42,677 nt of DNA from Motiliproteus sp. (GCA_026196225.1 JAPHRD010000019.1:1-42677), one strand, 5' to 3'; counted from the stretch's first letter, positions 32,421 through 41,599 are shown. The notes: generated by a model from the sequence alone, not told the origin. Numbers and translations are program-made.

Positions 32421-32497
32421 TGGCGCGCCTGGAGGGATTCGAACCCCCGACCAACAGGATCGGAACCTGCTACTCTATCCAGCTGAGCTACAGGCGC
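32421..32497 (-). tRNA. tRNA-Arg (anticodon CCG)
   Basis: A complete 77-nt cloverleaf on the minus strand. Acceptor GCGCCTG pairs with CAGGCGC, discriminator G, and CCA is encoded. The D-arm has AGCTCAGCTGGATAGAGT. The anticodon arm is GCAGG-TTCCGAT-CCTGT, placing CCG in positions 34-36 and reading codon CGG. The T-arm holds GGTTCGAATCC. Confidence 0.96.
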
Positions 32498-32763
32498 GTA
32501 AAGATATTCAGAGAGGGGCGTATTCTACTTAGCTGCATTCGCGGCGGCAAGCCCTTATCCGTAGCTTCTGGATCTAATCTATACTTATCCCCTCATCTTC
32601 TAAAACCCTTGAAGATTTAAAACAATCGTTTAATTGCTTGTTATTGCAGGAAAAGGACTGTGACGCAGATCAAGTGATCATTAGGTAACCAACACCGATA
32701 CTAGGAAGCGGCCATATGCCCATGCTTAACTATAGATGTAACGATTTTTAGTAGGTGTAAGCC

Positions 32764-33063
32764 ATGAAATTCCAGAAGAAGACCGTATTTATTTACGAGA
32801 TCAACGGCAAGGAGAAAATTACCGTCACAACGGCTGCTGAAGCCAAAAAGTGGGACGATATTTTTGCCGTTGCTGACAAGCTCGATACAGTGATGCAAAA
32901 GAATTCACCCGATTTCAAAATGGGTGATGCCGATCGAAACGATCTATGCATTTACTTGGCTAGAAACAAAGCCGCTCTGATGGATGCCTTGAAAGGTGGA
33001 ACTGACGTAATTGATGTTCCCGAGCCTGCAATTCCATCGTCTAAGGATGGCTTCAGTTTGTAA
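32764..33063 (+). CDS. yebG: YebG-family protein
   Basis: A 99-residue small acidic protein of the YebG family. In E. coli, yebG is LexA/SOS-induced and its biochemical role is unknown. Similarity covers most of the length: VFIYEINGKEKITVTTAAEA, then DDIFAVADKLDTVMQKNSP, then an ARNKAALMDALKGG segment. No CTGT-N8-ACAG LexA site is visible upstream, so SOS control is not supported here. The SYLF gene follows 20 nt later and may be co-transcribed. Confidence 0.85.
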   Translation: MKFQKKTVFIYEINGKEKITVTTAAEAKKWDDIFAVADKLDTVMQKNSPDFKMGDADRNDLCIYLARNKAALMDALKGGTDVIDVPEPAIPSSKDGFSL

Positions 33064-33083
33064 CCTCCTGAGCAAATATTGTG

Positions 33084-33665
33084 ATGGCGAACGCTCGTAA
33101 CTTTTTGTCTCTGCTGGCCTTGCTGGTCAGTTGCAGTCTGGTCGCTGACGTACAGGCCGGCTGGAACCCCTTTGATTCGGAAAAATCCGAAAACCAGGGA
33201 ATGAGCGACTCGAAGGTTGCCAAAACCATTGCTCGCTTTAAGAACAAAGACCCCAACCTTAAGCTGTTTTTTAGCAAGGCCTACGGATACGCCGTTTTCC
33301 CCACGGTAGGAAAAGGCGGTATTGGTATCGGCGGCGCCTATGGTGAAGGCAAACTTTATCAACAAGCCGAGTATGCGGGTGATACCACACTGACTCAGTT
33401 GACCATCGGTTTACAGCTGGGTGGGCAGGCCTACAGCGAGATTATTTTCTTTAAGGACAAAGCGGCGATCGAACGCTTCAAGCAAGGTAGTTTTGAACTC
33501 AACGCACAAGCCTCTGCAGTGGCTGTAACTGCAGGAGCATCAACAGATGCCGACTATTCTGACGGCGTGGCGATTTTTACCATGGCCAAAGGTGGTTTAA
33601 TGTACGAGGCCTCGGTAGGCGGGCAAAAATTTTCCTATACTCCGGCGCCCAAAAAATCCAAATAA
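33084..33665 (+). CDS. Exported SYLF/Ysc84-domain lipid-binding protein
   Basis: A 193-residue protein with a signal peptide (about 1-25, LLALLVSCSLVADVQAG) and a SYLF (Ysc84 actin-binding/lipid-binding) domain. The signatures are FFSKAYGYAVFPTVGKGGIG, GGAYGEGKLYQQ and IFTMAKGGLMYEASVGGQKF. Bacterial SYLF proteins are secreted or envelope-associated and bind phosphoinositide-like lipids; their function is poorly known. ATG at 33084 immediately follows an in-frame GTG; neither start has a strong SD. Confidence 0.88.
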   Translation: MANARNFLSLLALLVSCSLVADVQAGWNPFDSEKSENQGMSDSKVAKTIARFKNKDPNLKLFFSKAYGYAVFPTVGKGGIGIGGAYGEGKLYQQAEYAGDTTLTQLTIGLQLGGQAYSEIIFFKDKAAIERFKQGSFELNAQASAVAVTAGASTDADYSDGVAIFTMAKGGLMYEASVGGQKFSYTPAPKKSK

Positions 33666-33691
33666 TTTTAACTTCCTTTTTATTCCGCACC

Positions 33692-34666
33692 TCATTCAAC
33701 TTCGACGCGACCTTTACCTTTGGCTTTGGCCCGATACATAACACGGTCCGCTCGCTGGATCAGATCTTCAATATTGCTATCTAATTCGGTCGCAACCGCC
33801 ACTCCAATACTGCAGGAGATAGGTACCCAGTCTTGGCCTACTGGCAGAGGCTTTGCCAATTGCATCAACGCACTTTCACCAAACCGCCTCACATCCCACT
33901 CAGGGTCTTTGCTGATGGTCAGAACGATAAACTCATCTCCGCCAAAACGGCAGATGACGTCGGTCATGCGAAAGGTCTTCTCAAGTCGGCGGGATACGGT
34001 CACTAAGACCTCATCGCCGATGTCGTGACCGTAATAGTCGTTCGTCTGTTTGAGATTATCCAAGTCGATAAAAAACAGACAGAATTGGTGCTTGAGGCGA
34101 CGACTCAGCGCCATCAATTCCACCCCCACCTCTTCCAGCATGTGCCTGTTAGCGAGACCGGTCAATTGGTCGTGGGTAGCTAGATGTTGTATCTGGTGCT
34201 CATGCCTTTTACGGTGGGTGATGTCTCGACTGATACCAACCAGGCCGCAAATCCTACCAGTATCATCATGAATTGGCCGTTTATAGGAGGAAACCCAGCG
34301 AAGCTCACCATCATCGCCATAGTAAGGTTCCTCTAAATCTTCCAAATGCTCGCCGGCATCGATCACGGCTTTCTCACAGTTAAAGTAACGATGAGCGTGT
34401 TCTGCTGGGAAGATATCAAAGTCGGTCTTGCCCACCAATTGCTGCCAACAATCGTGTCCCGTTAGCCGCGCAAATGCGTCACTGGTACTGGTGAACTGGT
34501 GTTTGTGATTTTTGATATAGATAAAATCAGGGGTGTGGGCGAGCAGCGCCATATAATCGTGATACAGCGGCTCTATTGCAGATAGTCGGTCTCGCAACCC
34601 TGCAATGGTTTGTTCCTGTTCCTTTAATTTATGCTGCAAACTAAGCAACTTGGAATCAGTAACCAT
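33692..34666 (-). CDS. PAS-GGDEF diguanylate cyclase
   Basis: A 324-residue soluble cyclase. It has an N-terminal coiled coil (1-35), a PAS domain (about 40-150; YIKNHKHQFTSTSDAFARLT, WVSSYKRPIHDDTGRICGLV) and a GGDEF domain (from HDQLTGLANRHM at 165). The active-site GGDEF is at 242-246, with the inhibitory site RMTD (233-236) five residues ahead, so the protein is predicted active and feedback-controlled. The ligand or cofactor of the PAS domain is unknown. It is monocistronic. Confidence 0.92.
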   Translation of the reverse strand: MVTDSKLLSLQHKLKEQEQTIAGLRDRLSAIEPLYHDYMALLAHTPDFIYIKNHKHQFTSTSDAFARLTGHDCWQQLVGKTDFDIFPAEHAHRYFNCEKAVIDAGEHLEDLEEPYYGDDGELRWVSSYKRPIHDDTGRICGLVGISRDITHRKRHEHQIQHLATHDQLTGLANRHMLEEVGVELMALSRRLKHQFCLFFIDLDNLKQTNDYYGHDIGDEVLVTVSRRLEKTFRMTDVICRFGGDEFIVLTISKDPEWDVRRFGESALMQLAKPLPVGQDWVPISCSIGVAVATELDSNIEDLIQRADRVMYRAKAKGKGRVEVE

Positions 34667-34895
34667 CTTCGCCCCCTCATACTACAGAGAGCAACAGCGA
34701 AAAAATCGTGCTATTGCAATTAAATGATACGCCCATCCATTAACATATCAACTAATTACCCTTATAAATCATGCAGATAAAACCAAGCAAATTAGTAAGA
34801 GATTAATTAACAAACGCTAAAAAATAGCGACAAAACAGCGACATAGGGAGTACAGTAGAGCTCAACAAACACCGACGAAAAAGTATTTTTTAATC

Positions 34896-35798
34896 ATGAA
34901 GGCAATCGAATTTAGAGACCTATTTCTACTGGCAGCCCTTTGGGGGGCTTCCTTTTTGTTTATGCGGATGGGAGCCGCTGATTTTGGTCCAATTCCCCTG
35001 ATTGAACTTAGAGTACTGATTGCCGGACTGTTCCTATTACCCTGGCTGATTCGCTCCCCCGACCAAGGTCAGCTTTGGCAGCACAAAACCCCACTGTTTA
35101 TCTTGGGGGCGGCAGGCTCAGCAATTCCGTTTACGCTGATCGCTTACTCAACGCTTTTTCTATCCTCCGGTTTTGCCTCGATACTCAATGCCACTACTCC
35201 CCTGTTTGGCGCCCTGGTGGGAGTACTGTTTTATCAGTATCGGTTCACTGCTGTTCAGTTATTGGGGCTATTGGTAGGGTTATCTGGCGTTGCACTACTG
35301 GTCTGGGATAACGCTGCATTTCCCGAAGAAGGCGGGTTTCTGGCGGTCATGGCGGGACTAGGGGCTTCTTTCTCTTACGGCATAGCAGCCAACTACTCGA
35401 AATCAAAGATGAGCCTGGTTAACCCATTGGTTAACACCTGCGGCAGCCAGATGGCCGCAGCTATTCTATTGCTGCCTTTTGCCATCGTAACCTGGCCTTC
35501 TCAAATGCCACCACTAGAAAGCTGGATTGCAGTAACCATTCTGGGTGTACTCTGTACCGGCTTTGCTTTCCTGCTCTATTTTCGCTTAATCACCCGAATT
35601 GGCCCCCACAAGACCATCACCGTGACCTATCTGATACCGGCCTTTGCCATGGTTTGGGGAGCAATATTTTTGGATGAGACGGTCACTATCAATATGATCA
35701 CAGCCTGTCTGGTTATCCTTTTAGGAACCGCGTTATCGACAGACCTTTTATCGGGAACAATTAAGGCGATACGCCTGAAGCTATCTACAACCCGCTGA
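34896..35798 (+). CDS. EamA/DMT-family transporter
   Basis: A 300-residue inner-membrane protein with about ten hydrophobic helices in two EamA repeats (LAALWGASFLFMRMGAADFG at the start; ITVTYLIPAFAMVWGAIFLD in the second). This is the drug/metabolite transporter superfamily, usually exporters of amino acids or other metabolites. The substrate cannot be told. It is convergent with rep downstream. Confidence 0.9.
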   Translation: MKAIEFRDLFLLAALWGASFLFMRMGAADFGPIPLIELRVLIAGLFLLPWLIRSPDQGQLWQHKTPLFILGAAGSAIPFTLIAYSTLFLSSGFASILNATTPLFGALVGVLFYQYRFTAVQLLGLLVGLSGVALLVWDNAAFPEEGGFLAVMAGLGASFSYGIAANYSKSKMSLVNPLVNTCGSQMAAAILLLPFAIVTWPSQMPPLESWIAVTILGVLCTGFAFLLYFRLITRIGPHKTITVTYLIPAFAMVWGAIFLDETVTINMITACLVILLGTALSTDLLSGTIKAIRLKLSTTR

Positions 35799-35854
35799 AC
35801 TGGCTGTCAAAAGTAGAGCGCGCGCAAACAATTTAGGGATCAGTGCTGATTGGG

Positions 35855-37873
35855 CTAGCAGTCGCTTAGCAGATTTTTCAGCCCGCTGAGGGTAGCCCGG
35901 CCCCGTGCCGCATTGGCCTCTGGGCAGGCGTCTTCACGGCCTTCCCACTCCAGGTCATCACTGGGTAATTCATCAAGGAAACGACTGGGCGAAGTATCCA
36001 TCACCTCACCAAATTGCTTACGCTGGCGTGCTAATGTCATGGTCAGCACCTTGCGGGCTCGAGTAATGCCCACATAGGCTAGACGACGCTCTTCATCGAC
36101 AAAGTCATCTTCGATACTGTTGCGGTGTGGGAGCAGCTCTTCCTCCATCCCCATCAGGAAAACATGGGGGAATTCCAGGCCCTTGGAAGCATGCAGGGTC
36201 ATCAACTGAACCCGGTCATCTTCCTCCTCCTCTTGCTGTTGCTCCAGCATATCGATCAACAGCATTCGCGCTACTGCATCATCAATTCCGGCACCTTCAT
36301 CATCTTCTCGCAGACGTTCGAGGGTGCGCTCTAGGGATTCCACCAGGAACCAGACATTAGCCATCCGGCGTTCTGCCTGACCATCACTGGAGCTGTGCTG
36401 ATACAACCAGCCTTCGTAATCGATATCGCGGATCATCTGCTTGACCGTATCGATGGGATTACCGCGATAACAGCTCTCGTAGGTACGCCCCATCCAATCA
36501 CCAAACTCTCGCAACTTACCTACGCTGCGTTCGGATAGTAACTGGCTCAGCCCCATTTCGGTGCTGGCAGCAAACAGGCTGACATCCCGTTCGCCAGCAT
36601 AGTGGCTGAGTTTTTCCAGGGTTCCGGGACCAATCTCACGACGGGGTAGATTCACAATCCGTAGAAACGCATTGTCGTCGTCTGGATTAATCAGCACTTT
36701 CAGGTAAGACATGATGTCCTTCACCTCGGCGCGAGAGAAGAACGATGTACCACCACTCATCTTGTAGGGGATCTGGTACTGCTGCAGTTTGATCTCCAGC
36801 AGACGGGACTGGTGATTACCCCGATACAGTACCGCGTAATCGCGAAAATGATTGTTGCGACGAATACGCTGATCGATGATCTCGGTAGCAATCCGCTCGG
36901 CCTCAGCATCTTCATTGCGGCACATGATCACCCGTAGCGGTTCGCCAAAACCCATCTCACTCCAAAGCTTCTTCTCAAACTCGTGAGGATTGTGAGCGAT
37001 CAATTCGTTGGCTGCTTTGAGGATGCGACTGGTAGAACGGTAGTTCTGCTCCAGCATAACCACTTTCAGCGAAGGGAAATCCTGTTTTAACTGGTTCAGG
37101 TTCTCTGGACGAGCTCCGCGCCAAGCATAGATCGACTGGTCGTCATCACCCACTACCGTCAGGCCCGAGCGTATACCCACTAGCTGCTTCACCAACATAT
37201 ATTGGCTGATGTTGGTGTCCTGATACTCATCCACCAGCAGGTAGCGAATCTTCCGCTGCCAGCGTTCCAGCACGTCGGGATTGGATTTGAACAACAGTGT
37301 CGGAATTAAAATCAGATCGTCAAAATCAACGCCATTGTAGGCCCGAAGCTGACGGTTGTAATTCCCGTACACCCGCGCAGCCAGCACTTCGTTGGGATTG
37401 GTGGCGATCTCAAGCGCCCGCTTGGGCCCTACCAGATCATTCTTCCAATTAGAGATGGTGTGCTGAATATAATCCACCAGATCGGTCTCATCCAGAGAAT
37501 CGCGCATCATCAAATCCTTGATCATGGCGGCAGCATCCTGAGCGTCAAAGATCGAGAAACCAGGCTTGAACCCCAGTAACTTATGCTCGCGACGGATGAT
37601 ATTCATACCCAGGTTGTGAAAGGTGGAGACGGTTAGCCCCCGAGAGGCAGGCCCCTTGACCAACTTGCCCACGCGCTCCTTCATCTCCCGCGCCGCCTTA
37701 TTGGTAAAGGTAACAGCGGCGATATGACAGGCCTTGATACCACACTGCTCGATCAGAAAAGCGATTTTGCGGGTAATAACGCTGGTTTTTCCACTACCGG
37801 CGCCAGCAAGTACCAATAGCGGACCATCCACATAATGGACCGCTTCACTCTGCCTGGGATTTAACTGACTCAC
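35855..37873 (-). CDS. rep: ATP-dependent DNA helicase Rep
   Basis: A 672-residue superfamily 1A 3'-5' helicase that clears proteins ahead of the replication fork. Walker A is LVLAGAGSGKTSVITRKI, Walker B YLLVDEYQDTN, motif III VVGDDDQSIYAWRGA, and motif V/VI LMTLHASKGLEFPHVF and RRLAYVGITRARK. Sequence and length follow E. coli Rep (673) closely, including ISNWKNDL and NPDDDNAFLRIVN, which separates it from UvrD and PcrA. It starts with GTG (AGG about six to eight bases upstream). Confidence 0.96.
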   Translation of the reverse strand: MSQLNPRQSEAVHYVDGPLLVLAGAGSGKTSVITRKIAFLIEQCGIKACHIAAVTFTNKAAREMKERVGKLVKGPASRGLTVSTFHNLGMNIIRREHKLLGFKPGFSIFDAQDAAAMIKDLMMRDSLDETDLVDYIQHTISNWKNDLVGPKRALEIATNPNEVLAARVYGNYNRQLRAYNGVDFDDLILIPTLLFKSNPDVLERWQRKIRYLLVDEYQDTNISQYMLVKQLVGIRSGLTVVGDDDQSIYAWRGARPENLNQLKQDFPSLKVVMLEQNYRSTSRILKAANELIAHNPHEFEKKLWSEMGFGEPLRVIMCRNEDAEAERIATEIIDQRIRRNNHFRDYAVLYRGNHQSRLLEIKLQQYQIPYKMSGGTSFFSRAEVKDIMSYLKVLINPDDDNAFLRIVNLPRREIGPGTLEKLSHYAGERDVSLFAASTEMGLSQLLSERSVGKLREFGDWMGRTYESCYRGNPIDTVKQMIRDIDYEGWLYQHSSSDGQAERRMANVWFLVESLERTLERLREDDEGAGIDDAVARMLLIDMLEQQQEEEEDDRVQLMTLHASKGLEFPHVFLMGMEEELLPHRNSIEDDFVDEERRLAYVGITRARKVLTMTLARQRKQFGEVMDTSPSRFLDELPSDDLEWEGREDACPEANAARGRATLSGLKNLLSDC

Positions 37874-38185
37874 AAAAAACCTAATTAAAAGAAAATACTA
37901 AACATCTAGCGCGATGGGCCGATAGTTATCGAGTGTGGCATTGTATCAAGCTATCTGCGCCTGGAGAATGAGCTGGGGAGCCTTATTTCCATGTACCTTT
38001 GTCATCATTTCGAAACAGAGCAGAATAACAATATTTCAGCCACTTGAAATAGAAACCTAAAGTGATACTCTAACTTTGTACTAAAACGGACTGAGTACAA
38101 AGAAGAGTTCCAATGTAGTTTTGTGCGTTAGCAGTTAAATAGTTGCAACGGGACTTGCAGTAGGCGAAATTGGGTCATTGTCTCT
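37874..38185. other. Intergenic region between rep and the GGDEF-EAL gene
   Basis: A 312-nt region between divergent genes. It contains the inverted repeat at 38074-38102, described separately, and a weak TTGAAA-N16-TACTCT promoter-like pair (38044-38071). No coding frame or RNA gene is seen in it. Confidence 0.4.
38074..38102. promoter_or_regulatory. Nine-base perfect inverted repeat, possible operator
   Basis: CTTTGTACT (38074-38082) and AGTACAAAG (38094-38102) form a perfect dyad with an 11-nt spacer, 84 nt ahead of the REC-GGDEF-EAL start. Dimeric regulators bind sites of this form (two half-sites two helical turns apart). The regulator is unknown. Confidence 0.5.
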
Positions 38186-39937
38186 ATGTCATCGAATGAA
38201 AACAGTCTAAAAAGCTGCTGCGCCGAAATGAGCGCTATTTCGATTCTGGTAGTTGATCCCAGCCCAGTCACTTCACACTTTATTCACGAATTGCTGCATT
38301 GCGAAGATCCTAGCCTTTACCAGATCAACTGGTGCTCCAGCATTAAAGACGCCCTCAACGAGCCCCGCGATAATCCTACTGACCTGATCTTTCTCGACCA
38401 TAATCTGAGCCAAACCAGCAACAAGAACTATCTTGGAAAAGCACGCCAAAACCGCTTCCCGATACCCATCGTGCTGTTAGGAAACAGTGTCCCCTGCGAT
38501 GAAGAGCGCTCTCTGATAGAAGCAGGCGCTTCAGACTACCTGGCCCGCGAACAGCTCAATCTTTACAACCTTAAACGCTCGATCCGCTACGCCCGCGACA
38601 TGAAGGAGCGGGAGCAACGGATTACCGAGTTATTGGATTATGACGAGTTGACAGGGGCCCCCACTCGCCAGAATTTCTATCGCCGCCTGATCCGCCGGAT
38701 GGACAACGCCAAATCCAGCAGCCAGCAGGTGGGGTTGATGGTTTTGAATATTGACGGTTTCAAACGAGTCAACAACTCCCTGGGTCACCGCGTCGGTGAC
38801 ATGACCGTGCAGGAGGTTGCCACTCGCCTGCAAAAAGCGCTAAAACCCGGACAACAACTGGCTCGTATGAGCGAAGACCAATTCACCATCAGCCTGGTAA
38901 GCCATAACGCTCAAAATGACATGGAAACCCTGGTGGATCGTATTCGCCAGCTGCATCGCATGCCCTACAACCAGCTGGAACGCAAAGTGATGCTCGGCTG
39001 CAGTATGGGTTGTGCTATCTATCCAGAAACCGGCCGTGATCTGGATGAACTGCTGCGCCATGCTGGAACCGCCATGCATCAGGCCAAGAAGGAACGAGGC
39101 TGTACGTTCCGTTTCTACAGCGAGGGGCTAGATACCGATATTGCCAACCAGATCGCTCTGGAACCGGAACTGCTCACCGCCCTGCGACGGCAACAATTTG
39201 TGCTTCACTACCAGCCCAGAATTGATCTCGACAGCGAGCGTATTGTCGGTGCAGAAGCGCTGATTCGATGGAAACACCCCACCCGCGGCCTACTCTACCC
39301 TGGTGAATTTATCCCTCTGGCAGAAAAGACCGGACTGATCGTCCCCATGGGCTACTGGGTGGTTTATAAAGCCTGTAAAGATCTGGAGGCTATGTTAGAG
39401 CAGGGGCTGGATATCAACCGTATCGGCATTAACCTGTCCTTCCGTCAGTTCCAGGATGAAACCCTGCTACCGACGATTCAGCGCCTGATCAGCCACACCA
39501 ATGTTGACCCCCGCTGCCTCGAATTCGAGCTGACCGAAACGGCCGTTGCCCTCAATGAACAGCATGTGGGGCATTGCATTCGCGAGCTCAGCCGGCTAGG
39601 ACTGACCTTCTCGCTGGATGACTTCGGTACGGGCTACTCTTCCTTTGCCCACCTACAAAAGCTGCCTATCGACACGCTAAAAATCGACCGCTCCTTTATC
39701 CGCGGCGTCACTGACAATGCTGATGATGCCGAGATCGTACGGGCGATTATCAACCTCGCACATAACCTGCGTAAAGATGTCATCGCCGAAGGCGCTGAGA
39801 CCGCCGAACAAATTGCTTTCTTACGTGAAAATCAGTGTGACCAGGTACAAGGCTACTACTACAGCCCGCCGGTCAGCTTCGAAGATTTCTGCAATATGGC
39901 ATCCCCCGAGCAAGCCCAATCCGCTGATATTGCTTGA
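38186..39937 (+). CDS. REC-GGDEF-EAL protein, likely c-di-GMP phosphodiesterase
   Basis: A 583-residue protein. A degenerate receiver (about 17-135) has one N-terminal acid (LVVDPSP), candidate phospho-acceptor D71 (LIFLDHNL) and no clear conserved lysine (YLARE). The GGDEF domain (~150-310) has lost its active site: MSEDQF stands at 228-233 in place of GGDEF, and no RxxD site is seen, so cyclase activity is unlikely. The EAL domain (~325-570) keeps EALIRWKHP (357-359 is EAL), ELTETA, DDFGTGYSS and LKIDRSFI, as needed for hydrolysis. Thus a phosphodiesterase, perhaps with the GGDEF-like domain sensing GTP. Convergent with comM, 13 nt apart. Confidence 0.9.
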   Translation: MSSNENSLKSCCAEMSAISILVVDPSPVTSHFIHELLHCEDPSLYQINWCSSIKDALNEPRDNPTDLIFLDHNLSQTSNKNYLGKARQNRFPIPIVLLGNSVPCDEERSLIEAGASDYLAREQLNLYNLKRSIRYARDMKEREQRITELLDYDELTGAPTRQNFYRRLIRRMDNAKSSSQQVGLMVLNIDGFKRVNNSLGHRVGDMTVQEVATRLQKALKPGQQLARMSEDQFTISLVSHNAQNDMETLVDRIRQLHRMPYNQLERKVMLGCSMGCAIYPETGRDLDELLRHAGTAMHQAKKERGCTFRFYSEGLDTDIANQIALEPELLTALRRQQFVLHYQPRIDLDSERIVGAEALIRWKHPTRGLLYPGEFIPLAEKTGLIVPMGYWVVYKACKDLEAMLEQGLDINRIGINLSFRQFQDETLLPTIQRLISHTNVDPRCLEFELTETAVALNEQHVGHCIRELSRLGLTFSLDDFGTGYSSFAHLQKLPIDTLKIDRSFIRGVTDNADDAEIVRAIINLAHNLRKDVIAEGAETAEQIAFLRENQCDQVQGYYYSPPVSFEDFCNMASPEQAQSADIA

Positions 39938-39950
39938 TCAAACCAAGCGC

Positions 39951-41462
39951 CTAGTTCACCCACATCCTGTCCAATTTTCGATAACTCAAAGATTCCAGTA
40001 GATGGTGACGCTGAACCTGCTCCTCAGCTTCCAGATCCGCCAGCGTACGGGCAACCCTCAACACCCGGTGATAGGCTCGCGCAGACAATCGCAGCGACTC
40101 CATAGCCCTTTCCATTAGGCGAAGATTATCTCCGTCGATTGGGCAATCCTGCTGCAGCTGCTGATGGCTCAACTGACTATTTACCCTCCCCCGACGCTGT
40201 AATTGCAGCTGACGGGCAGCAACCACCCGCTTCCGCACCCGGTCTGAATTCTCCTCAGCACCACCTGACTCCGTCAGCTCGGAGAAAGCCAAGGGCTGGA
40301 ACTCCACATGAAGATCAAGCCGATCCAGAACCGGCCCAGATATACGACTTTGATAACGTTTTATCTGCTCCTGGGAACAACGACAGCGGCCGCTGGAATC
40401 CCCATAGTAGCCGCAGGGGCAGGGATTCATCGCCCCGACCAGCTGGAAACGTGCCGGAAAGACTACTTGCTGTGCAGCGCGAGAAATACAGATGGAACCC
40501 GATTCCAGCGGCTCCCGCAGCACCTCTAGGACCCGGCGATCAAACTCTGGCAGCTCGTCCAGAAACAGCACGCCTTGATGGGCCAGAGAGATCTCGCCAG
40601 GCTTGGGCGAACTCCCTCCACCAACCAACGCCACGCCTGAAGCGGTGTGATGGGGACTACGAAACGGTGGTTGTCGCTGCTGGTCTATCGCCGCAGCAGA
40701 ATTACAAATGGATCGAATCGCTGCCACCTGTAGCCATTGATCCGACGATAATGACGGCAGGATGCCCGGCAGTCGGCTGGCCAACATGGTCTTGCCACTC
40801 CCTGGAGGACCAATCAGCAACATCGAATGCTGTCCAGCGGCAGCCACCTCCAACGCCCGTTTGGCATACCCCTGTCCGCGAACTTCAGCGAGATCTGGCC
40901 CGCTGATATTCTTCTGGGCTTCTGAACTGGGTTGCTGCAATTGCAGAGGCTGTTGCCCGCTCAAGTGAGCACAAAGCGCCAACAGGTGGTCAACGGCAAT
41001 AATATTCGCACCCTTAACCTGTGCCGCCTCTGGAGCGTTAGCTGCAGGCAATATCAAGGTCCGCTCTCCACCCCGCAGTTTCAGTGCCGCAGGGATCGAT
41101 CCGCTGATTGCACGAACTTCTCCGGTTAACGCCAATTCACCGAGGATCTCGTAACGCTCCAACTCAGAGTCAGGCAGCTGACCGGAGGCGCAAAGAATTC
41201 CAATGGCGATAGCCAAATCATAGCGACCACCGGCCTTGGGCAGATCAGCAGGGGCAAGATTGACGGTAATTCGCCGCATGGGATAATCGAAGTTGGCGTT
41301 AATGATCGCACTGCGAACACGATCTTTAGATTCTCTAACCCCTACTTCAGGCAACCCAACGATAGAAAATCCGGGTAGACCGTTAGTCAGGTGAACTTCG
41401 ACGGTAACTTCAGGTGCGTCGATACCCAGCTGGGCACGACTGCGAACTATGGCAAGAGACAT
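39951..41462 (-). CDS. comM: YifB/ComM-family AAA+ helicase for natural transformation
   Basis: A 503-residue Mg-chelatase-like AAA+ ATPase. In Vibrio and relatives, ComM is a hexameric branch-migration helicase that aids integration of transforming DNA; many non-transformable bacteria keep it. An N-terminal Lon-like domain (about 1-170; LAIVRSRAQLGIDAPEVTVE) precedes Walker A (LLIGPPGSGKTMLASRLPG), Walker B (GVLFLDELPEF), MNPCPCGYYGD and the Mg-chelatase C-terminal domain. Length matches E. coli ComM (506). The start is at 41462 because GGGAAGG lies just upstream and MSLAIVRSRA is the family beginning; an upstream open stretch to 41513 is basic and unlikely to be coding. Confidence 0.95.
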   Translation of the reverse strand: MSLAIVRSRAQLGIDAPEVTVEVHLTNGLPGFSIVGLPEVGVRESKDRVRSAIINANFDYPMRRITVNLAPADLPKAGGRYDLAIAIGILCASGQLPDSELERYEILGELALTGEVRAISGSIPAALKLRGGERTLILPAANAPEAAQVKGANIIAVDHLLALCAHLSGQQPLQLQQPSSEAQKNISGPDLAEVRGQGYAKRALEVAAAGQHSMLLIGPPGSGKTMLASRLPGILPSLSSDQWLQVAAIRSICNSAAAIDQQRQPPFRSPHHTASGVALVGGGSSPKPGEISLAHQGVLFLDELPEFDRRVLEVLREPLESGSICISRAAQQVVFPARFQLVGAMNPCPCGYYGDSSGRCRCSQEQIKRYQSRISGPVLDRLDLHVEFQPLAFSELTESGGAEENSDRVRKRVVAARQLQLQRRGRVNSQLSHQQLQQDCPIDGDNLRLMERAMESLRLSARAYHRVLRVARTLADLEAEEQVQRHHLLESLSYRKLDRMWVN

Positions 41463-41599
41463 AAAAAAACCTTCCCTGGTTCTTGATAAGCGGCGACGAT
41501 GTAGCCGCCGCATTTAAGCCTGCACGGGGAACTCCTTTCCCCAAAGCTCATTTTGGTGCAACCGGCCTCTGAATGCTAAAAACCGGCTGTTGAGTTATC

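Noticed and set aside
32621-32763. LexA/SOS box upstream of yebG
   Set aside because: yebG is SOS-controlled in E. coli, but I could find no CTGT-N8-ACAG site here; CTGTGACGCAG near 32658 lacks the right spacing.
40139-40906. Long plus-strand open frame (255 codons) inside comM
   Set aside because: It lies wholly antisense to the well-conserved AAA+ core of comM, has proline- and arginine-rich low-complexity composition, and looks like a by-product of codon bias.
41463-41513. N-terminal extension of ComM
   Set aside because: The in-frame extension is arginine-rich (RRLHRRRLSR), comes from a GC-rich hairpin, and lies upstream of a good SD and the family-typical start MSLAIVRSRA.
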